Below are positions 43,153-47,640 of a DNA stretch of 47,640 nucleotides, one piece after another. The translations under genes and the position numbers were made by a program. Position 1 is the stretch's first letter, and each line of letters begins with the position of its first letter. This stretch comes from Saprospiraceae bacterium (lineage in GTDB: Bacteria > Bacteroidota > Bacteroidia > Chitinophagales > Saprospiraceae), in the NCBI GenBank assembly GCA_029263015.1, contig JAJCYI010000106.1, forward strand, positions 1 through 47,640, given 5' to 3'. The notes below the pieces were generated by a model. That model saw nothing but the letters and a program-made list of their open reading frames with translations. It made no database searches and was not told the DNA's origin.

Positions 43153-43220
43153 CACTCAACTTCGATCACCTCTGACAAGATAGGATACAGATTGCTCAAA
43201 ACCAGAAGTGTTTTCCCAAA

Positions 43221-43256
43221 GCCTGATTTAGGCCGGGCGGGGTTATTCCTGCCCGG
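43221..43256. promoter_or_regulatory. Adjacent GC-rich stem-loops in the array
   Basis: GCCT-GATTT-AGGC (43221-43233) is followed by CCGGGC...GCCCGG (43233-43238 with 43251-43256), sharing one base so that the two stems compete at the junction. No T tract of note follows. The role is unknown. Confidence 0.4.
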
Positions 43257-43299
43257 TTACCTATTCAAATGAGATTGTAAGCATCAATATTTTAAGTGA

Positions 43300-43345
43300 G
43301 AGCGTAAATTGCCTCGTGACCTTCGGGTGGCGGGGCAGTTTTTTT
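43300..43345 (+). terminator. Fourth terminator in the array
   Basis: TGCCTCG (43310-43316) pairs with CGGGGCA (43331-43337), with inner ACC/GGT around TTCG (shared with unit 2), followed by seven T residues (43339-43345). The conserved 24-mer is absent upstream, so this may be a diverged unit or an independent terminator. Confidence 0.6.
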
Positions 43346-43506
43346 GGAATGAGTTTTACTCGATCAATTAAGGTTTTGGGTATTTGCAAAATCAAGTTGA
43401 GAACGCTGAGTTTGTTTGGGGGGGTGAGAGCTAAACCTACTCCACTAACTCAACGGTACCAACCGTTAACAGGATTTGCACATAAACTTATTTAAAGGGC
43501 AGTACT

Positions 43507-46500
43507 CTATTTTGAATCTAAAGTTGGCAGGGTCGGATCGAAGGAATTAAATGCATCGTATGCAACCTCGTGAATACGTCGACGAACACGTTCGGTGAAT
43601 ATTTTTTTGTTGCGGGCAGAAGGGTGGATGCGGTTGGAGAGGAAAACATAGACCAAATCGTTCTCAGGATCTATCCAAACACAAGTTCCTGTAAAGCCAG
43701 TATGACCATATGCCGAGGAAGGGGTTTTATCAGAATAAGTTGGGTATTTTCGGTTGATTGGCTTGTCGAAACCAAGTCCTCGGCGGGCACCATGTTTTGC
43801 ATTGGTAAAAGTTTGGATGGTTTTCGGTTCAAAATATTGAATTCCTCCATAGATGCCTTTATTCGCCATCATCTGGAATAGTACAGCCATGTCTTCTGCA
43901 TTGGCAAAAAGCCCAGCATTGCCTCCAACTCCACCCATTAGGGCTGCCGATGGGTCGTGTACAAAACCATGTATGAGTGACTTGCGCCACATCCGATCCT
44001 GTTCGGTCGGCACTATATTATTCAGATCAAATTTATCCAAGGGGTTGTAAAGCATTCTTCTCAATCCAAGTGTGTGGTAAATATTATTTTGAACATAATT
44101 GTCCAATTTAACATGACCGATGTTCTCTACCGCTTTTTGCAACAGATAGAAATTGACATCGCTATACCGGAAAGCCCTTCTTTGTGAAACAGACAGGTTG
44201 AAAACCCGCTTCCAAATTGTGTCCCGATAATCTTCTCGGAAATACAGTTCCGGTCCGACTTGGATATTAAATGCCCCTTCTTCATCATGGCAAAAGATGT
44301 CATTGCATCCCTTCGGCGGCACACTTCGGTAGTTGTAAAACTTGCTGATCGGCATAGGTGCTTGCAAACCAGATTGATGGATCAGAAGGTCTTTGATTTT
44401 TATATTTCCAACCCTCGCACCTTCCTCTAAATTTACATATTGGCCAATGCTTTCGTCCAGGGCGATCTTGTTCCGTTCGTGTAGCCTCATAACTGAGAGG
44501 GTGGTCGCAGCAATTTTGGAAACTGAAGCAATGTCGTATAGATCAGTTGGGCTCGTAGCTTGTTCTTTTGTATAGGTGTGATACCCAAAAGCCTTTGAGT
44601 AAATCATTTGTCCATCTTTGACCAAAGCAACTTGGCAACCTGGGAAAACACGATTTTGAATAGCTGTCCTGGCAATAGCATCAATGCCAACTAAACGCTC
44701 TGGAGCAATGCCTGCTTTCTCAGGCCTACTAAAGCCGATCCGCTCCTTTCGGATGAATTCAGAAGCAGCAAAAGGTAGGTTGTCGTTTACAATAATAGGT
44801 AGTTTTCCGTTGACGCTCACGCCTCCGAACAAGGCTTGTGCAGCATGGCTTTCTGTCCATTTGTTGCGTTCGTAAATTTGCAGGAAAGTGATTGATTTTT
44901 CAAAAAAACCAAGATTGAGCGGATTGCCAAAATTGACCAGGATCACGTTCATCTTATTACTCAATCCATTCACACTTTGGATGAAATGTTTGTCCTGTTC
45001 CTGTGAAATGGCAATGGAATCAATTAAAATAACGGCAACAGGCTGATCACCAAGGTTTTCGAAATTAACAACTGGGAGGCCTCCTTCTGGGAAAAGGCGC
45101 AGTTGCACGGAACGGAAATCCGCATATTTTGAAAAATAGTATTTGAACTGCCGGAAATTGCTGTTGCCAAATTCAAAAACCTGGAAATCCTTTTCGAGGA
45201 TATTATTAAAAGGCAACATCTTGTTCACGTCGCTTGCCAAGGTCACTGATTTTTCAAAAAGTCCCCGGACGAAAACCTTCCACGCCGGGTGGTTGAAATA
45301 AGCCTGTATGTTTTCGGAATTTTTATAAAAATTTTTGGCACTGGGTTTATATTTCCTGACAATCTGCGGTGGTTGCTTACTGGCAAAAGAAACCAATTTT
45401 ACTACCTTCTTGATTGAATCTCTTGGCATAACGGATAGCTCAACTGGCAATTCCCCACCGGTCACCCAAGCTTTTGCGGTCAATATGCGGCGTACTCGCT
45501 TGTCCAAACCTTCTTCGGTCAAACGGCCTTCCCGCAACAACAACATTGCATAATGATAGAAGTTATCAATATTGGGAGCGAGCAGTAAGTCTGCACCTTG
45601 CAATAGTTTCAATTCTGGTGATTCTCCATCGAGCAGTTTCACCATCGAAAGCCCATGGAAATCTACCTTATCCGATAAATAATGTTGAAGTGATCTTGGC
45701 TGGCTGGCTTTCAATCCTTCATTTTCAAAAATTTCATCTTGTAAGACAAGGCCCTGTAATCCATTGCTTGCAAAACGGAGCATATCGTGCAAATGAACTG
45801 CCCGCAAAGAGTCGTTCGATTCAATATGCAGAGAGGAAAAGCCTGAAGCGAAGGCAAGTATTTTATTTTGAGCAAGCTGGGCAATCATTCTTTCAGATCG
45901 CTCTTTGAGTGCCCGTGGCTCGTATTCAAAATGATTTATATTAAAGGTTTTTCCAGCATTCAATGGAGCGGGAAGGGTTGGGAGGATGGAAAAATTGATG
46001 CCTAAAGATTTGCACTGTTCCAAGTATTCCTCCTCTAAAAACTGTTGAACTTCAAACGAGTCAATAGCGCTGATACTGAATGGTTTAGGAAATCGCTGCA
46101 AATCTTCAAATTGATTGTGCAAGGATACTTTTTGATCGGTTCCCAGAATTAGGGGTATGGCTGCAGCGCGTTTGAGGCTATCCATCCAAACAAGGTAGTC
46201 TCCAACTTTCATTTGTTGGGGCAACAAACCTCCTGCCCTTCCCCTTTTAATTTGCTTGAGGGCAGACTTTTGGATTTCAAAATCATCAAGATCAGGTGTC
46301 CAAATGATGAGCTGACCGATTTTCTCCTCCAATGTCATCGCCTGGAGAATGGATTCGACCTGCGATTCATTTACTTCTGGAAAGGGTTCCAAAGCAGGTG
46401 TTTTTCTCAATTCTGCTACTTGTTGGACAGGTAGGGAAGGATTATCTTTTTGGCATGAGTACAGCCCAGCCACCAAGAGTATGGCGGCAGTAATTAATCT

Positions 46501-46527
46501 TAATGGGATGTACAATTGAATCTTCAC
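43507..46527 (-). CDS. Lipoprotein with degenerate GH3 domain fused to serine hydrolase
   Basis: The 1006-aa product has a lipoprotein signal (LLVAGLYSC, Cys25). A GH3 N-terminal-like barrel follows (about 50-365), starting MTLEEKIGQLIIWTPDLDDF and ending VRRILTAKAW. The NagZ His-Asp loop (KHFPGHG...DSH) is replaced by LAFASGFSSLHIESND. The nucleophile strand survives as GLVLQDEIFENEG (Asp about 263), so hydrolase activity is doubtful. After a linker domain comes a beta-lactamase/AmpC-like domain (about 610-1000) with SVSK (about 667), YSD (about 786) and HTG in YGHTGFTGT (about 938). Such fusions occur in Bacteroidota. A role in cell-wall turnover or muropeptide handling is inferred. Confidence 0.88.
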   Translation of the reverse strand: MKIQLYIPLRLITAAILLVAGLYSCQKDNPSLPVQQVAELRKTPALEPFPEVNESQVESILQAMTLEEKIGQLIIWTPDLDDFEIQKSALKQIKRGRAGGLLPQQMKVGDYLVWMDSLKRAAAIPLILGTDQKVSLHNQFEDLQRFPKPFSISAIDSFEVQQFLEEEYLEQCKSLGINFSILPTLPAPLNAGKTFNINHFEYEPRALKERSERMIAQLAQNKILAFASGFSSLHIESNDSLRAVHLHDMLRFASNGLQGLVLQDEIFENEGLKASQPRSLQHYLSDKVDFHGLSMVKLLDGESPELKLLQGADLLLAPNIDNFYHYAMLLLREGRLTEEGLDKRVRRILTAKAWVTGGELPVELSVMPRDSIKKVVKLVSFASKQPPQIVRKYKPSAKNFYKNSENIQAYFNHPAWKVFVRGLFEKSVTLASDVNKMLPFNNILEKDFQVFEFGNSNFRQFKYYFSKYADFRSVQLRLFPEGGLPVVNFENLGDQPVAVILIDSIAISQEQDKHFIQSVNGLSNKMNVILVNFGNPLNLGFFEKSITFLQIYERNKWTESHAAQALFGGVSVNGKLPIIVNDNLPFAASEFIRKERIGFSRPEKAGIAPERLVGIDAIARTAIQNRVFPGCQVALVKDGQMIYSKAFGYHTYTKEQATSPTDLYDIASVSKIAATTLSVMRLHERNKIALDESIGQYVNLEEGARVGNIKIKDLLIHQSGLQAPMPISKFYNYRSVPPKGCNDIFCHDEEGAFNIQVGPELYFREDYRDTIWKRVFNLSVSQRRAFRYSDVNFYLLQKAVENIGHVKLDNYVQNNIYHTLGLRRMLYNPLDKFDLNNIVPTEQDRMWRKSLIHGFVHDPSAALMGGVGGNAGLFANAEDMAVLFQMMANKGIYGGIQYFEPKTIQTFTNAKHGARRGLGFDKPINRKYPTYSDKTPSSAYGHTGFTGTCVWIDPENDLVYVFLSNRIHPSARNKKIFTERVRRRIHEVAYDAFNSFDPTLPTLDSK

Positions 46528-46630
46528 TAGGCTAATCTGTATTCAGTAAGTTTAGAGCGCTTGTCTTTGTTTTACCTACACATTGTTACTAAATTTAATA
46601 CCAAAAAATAAAAGTGGGCGAAAAAGGGTC

Positions 46631-47254
46631 TTATTCCCGTGCATAGAAGTAGGATTGCTTGGCCTGTACGTCGTCAAAAGTTAGTAGCTCTTTGCAGTGT
46701 TTGTGTTTCTCATAGAATCCAAGCATGGCAAAATCGCCAGCACATGCTGTTGTGTGAAAAAACAAAATACCCAACAGGACCCATTTTAAATATAAAGGGA
46801 CAAAAGAAACAGGGACGATGACAAAAAGGTTGATCGCTACAAAGGGAAGTAGGGCAATAAATGTAAAGGAGGTTTTGCTGGCGACAAATTTATCAGCAGC
46901 TGCGAAAAAATAGAATTTACGCCAATTGGCGCCATAAGATATTTTGGGAGCGCCGCTCAACTTATATGCCAATCCGTGGAGACCTTCGTGTACTGGAATT
47001 CCCACAGTGAAAACTAATAACGCCCCAATGCCAATGTATTTTAGAATAGAAAGACCACCGATGAGTCCATTAGAAAAATCATTCTCACCAAGAAAGACCA
47101 GCAACACAAATAATAAGATATTCAGGCCGATATAAGCTTTGATAACGGTAGACTTGTTCCTGAACTGTTCTTCCACAAAAGGCATTATCTCATCATGTGA
47201 CAGCATGAGGAGTAAATGATAAGACGAATTGTTTTGTAGTTCAGGTGCTGTCAT
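46631..47254 (-). CDS. DUF3267 zincin-like membrane protein
   Basis: The 207-aa protein (start ATG 47254, MTAPELQNNSSYHLLLMLSH) has four or so membrane helices. An HEGLH motif in GIPVHEGLHGLAYKLSGAPK follows the second helix, then SYGANWRKFYFFAAADKFVA. This matches DUF3267, a putative intramembrane zinc-peptidase family without known substrates. The longer frame from 47296 would start inside an upstream hairpin. The stop codon is 103 bp from the GH3 fusion gene. Confidence 0.85.
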   Translation of the reverse strand: MTAPELQNNSSYHLLLMLSHDEIMPFVEEQFRNKSTVIKAYIGLNILLFVLLVFLGENDFSNGLIGGLSILKYIGIGALLVFTVGIPVHEGLHGLAYKLSGAPKISYGANWRKFYFFAAADKFVASKTSFTFIALLPFVAINLFVIVPVSFVPLYLKWVLLGILFFHTTACAGDFAMLGFYEKHKHCKELLTFDDVQAKQSYFYARE

Positions 47255-47271
47255 CTTTGAAAAATAGAGAA

Positions 47272-47306
47272 ATAAGATCGGGTGGCCTGAAGCCACCCGA
47301 TCTTAT
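47272..47306 (-). terminator. Perfect 15-bp stem upstream of the DUF3267 gene
   Basis: ATAAGATCGGGTGGC (47272-47286) and GCCACCCGATCTTAT (47292-47306) pair perfectly around CTGAA. Read on the minus strand it ends 18 nt before the DUF3267 start codon and is followed by TTCTCTATTTTTC. It could terminate an upstream minus-strand gene outside the window or attenuate DUF3267. Confidence 0.6.
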
Positions 47307-47314
47307 ACAGCTTA

Positions 47315-47567
47315 TTAGTTTAACGTGAGTTCTGGAGCAATCTTATTGTCCCGTTAGGGACGGAACATGGGTAGCCAAGCATTTGCAGGGGTTTTCACCG
47401 TGCCGTAGGTACGCAACGTGGAAAATGTTACGTACCTACGGCACGAAAAATACCGTTGGTTTGGCATTGCTACCAATGTTCCGTCCCTAACGGGACAATC
47501 AAAGGACAGAAACCGCCATAAGCTCTTGATTGTCAAGGATTGTTATCCAGAATTCACGTTAGTTTAA
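47315..47567. mobile_element. Nested-palindrome element with 9-bp duplication
   Basis: The 9-mer TTAGTTTAA flanks the element in direct orientation (47315-47323 and 47559-47567). Inside are terminal inverted repeats CGTGAGTTCTGGA and, on the complement of the right end, CGTGAATTCTGGA. A perfect 24-bp inverted pair follows (47345-47368 with 47476-47499, containing GTCCCGTTAGGGAC and GGAACAT). A central palindrome (47398-47446) has the core GTGCCGTAGGTACG. The architecture and core match the element at 22.0-22.2 kb. No transposase is encoded; it would need one in trans. Confidence 0.75.
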
Positions 47568-47640
47568 TATGCCTAAAACAGGGCCTAGTCTTGCAAATTT
47601 CCTCTGATGTTCCAGTTGACTAGTTCGGTGGTGGTTACAT
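47568..47640. other. Unassigned right edge of the window
   Basis: Two minus-strand frames are open at the edge; for example, one reads VTTTELVNWNIRGNLQD before a stop near 47586. Either could be the tail of a gene outside the window. Nothing can be identified. Confidence 0.3.

Noticed and set aside
42770-43346. CRISPR array
   Set aside because: The repeats are 24 nt but only three, with unequal spacing of 120-195 nt, each tied to a terminator hairpin, and there are no cas genes.
42770-43346. Integron attC sites
   Set aside because: There are no RYYYAAC/GTTRRRY ends, no cassettes with genes between units, and no integrase.
47255-47296. Longer start of the DUF3267 gene
   Set aside because: The extra 14 residues are encoded by the 15-bp hairpin stem region; ATG 47254 lies after it.

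Overview
The window is a chromosomal segment of a Bacteroidota bacterium, most likely of the Saprospirales/Lewinella-like branch. The evidence is: promoters of the TTTG / TAnnTTTG type; start codons that mostly lack a strong Shine-Dalgarno; zinc-free forms of S14, S4 and L36; a type IX secretion C-terminal sorting domain; a Reg_prop/Y_Y_Y sensor; a DUF4294 protein; and an ABC permease fused to an M1 peptidase. The branch assignment is inference; the phylum is well supported. No rRNA, tRNA or CRISPR was seen.

Region 1 (about 0.3-17.3 kb, all +) is the complete S10-spc-alpha ribosomal superoperon: rpsJ rplC rplD rplW rplB rpsS rplV rpsC rplP rpmC rpsQ rplN rplX rplE rpsN rpsH rplF rplR rpsE rpmD rplO secY map infA rpmJ rpsM rpsK rpsD rpoA rplQ. 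It starts at a consensus promoter (337-367) and ends at a perfect 14-bp terminator after rplQ. It is not one uniform unit: intrinsic terminators follow secY and rpsD, TAnnTTTG boxes precede rplP and infA, and six intergenic gaps hold hairpins built from degenerate 7-bp (or 14-bp) tandem repeats.

Region 2 (17.3-27.5 kb) has a secreted lytic transglycosylase, a large periplasmic-sensor adenylate cyclase, a signal-peptide protein of unknown function, a flippase-like membrane protein, the RfaE2 nucleotidyltransferase of heptose activation, a Crp/Fnr regulator, a small coiled-coil protein, a DUF4294 protein and a pterin-carbinolamine dehydratase. The cyclase and the Crp-type regulator lie 3 kb apart and could form a cAMP circuit (inference).

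Region 3 (27.5-42.2 kb) has a Sortilin/BNR-propeller T9SS cargo, a beta-barrel-like protein, a GNAT acetyltransferase, two small hypotheticals, an ABC ATPase with a permease-M1 aminopeptidase fusion, a YecM-like VOC protein, a GT39-like glycosyltransferase, a four-helix membrane protein and dnaG.

Region 4 (42.2-43.5 kb) is a 1.3-kb gene-free interval. It holds three copies of a nearly identical 24-nt sequence, each followed at once by a strong intrinsic terminator whose stem sequence differs but keeps pairing, plus a fourth related terminator. It looks like a tandem array of small RNAs and is the best candidate here for something undescribed.

Region 5 (43.5-47.6 kb) has a lipoprotein fusing a degenerate GH3 domain to a serine beta-lactamase-like hydrolase, a DUF3267 zincin-like membrane protein, and a nested-palindrome mobile element with a 9-bp target duplication. 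A relative of that element, with a 10-bp duplication, lies directly upstream of the cyclase gene.
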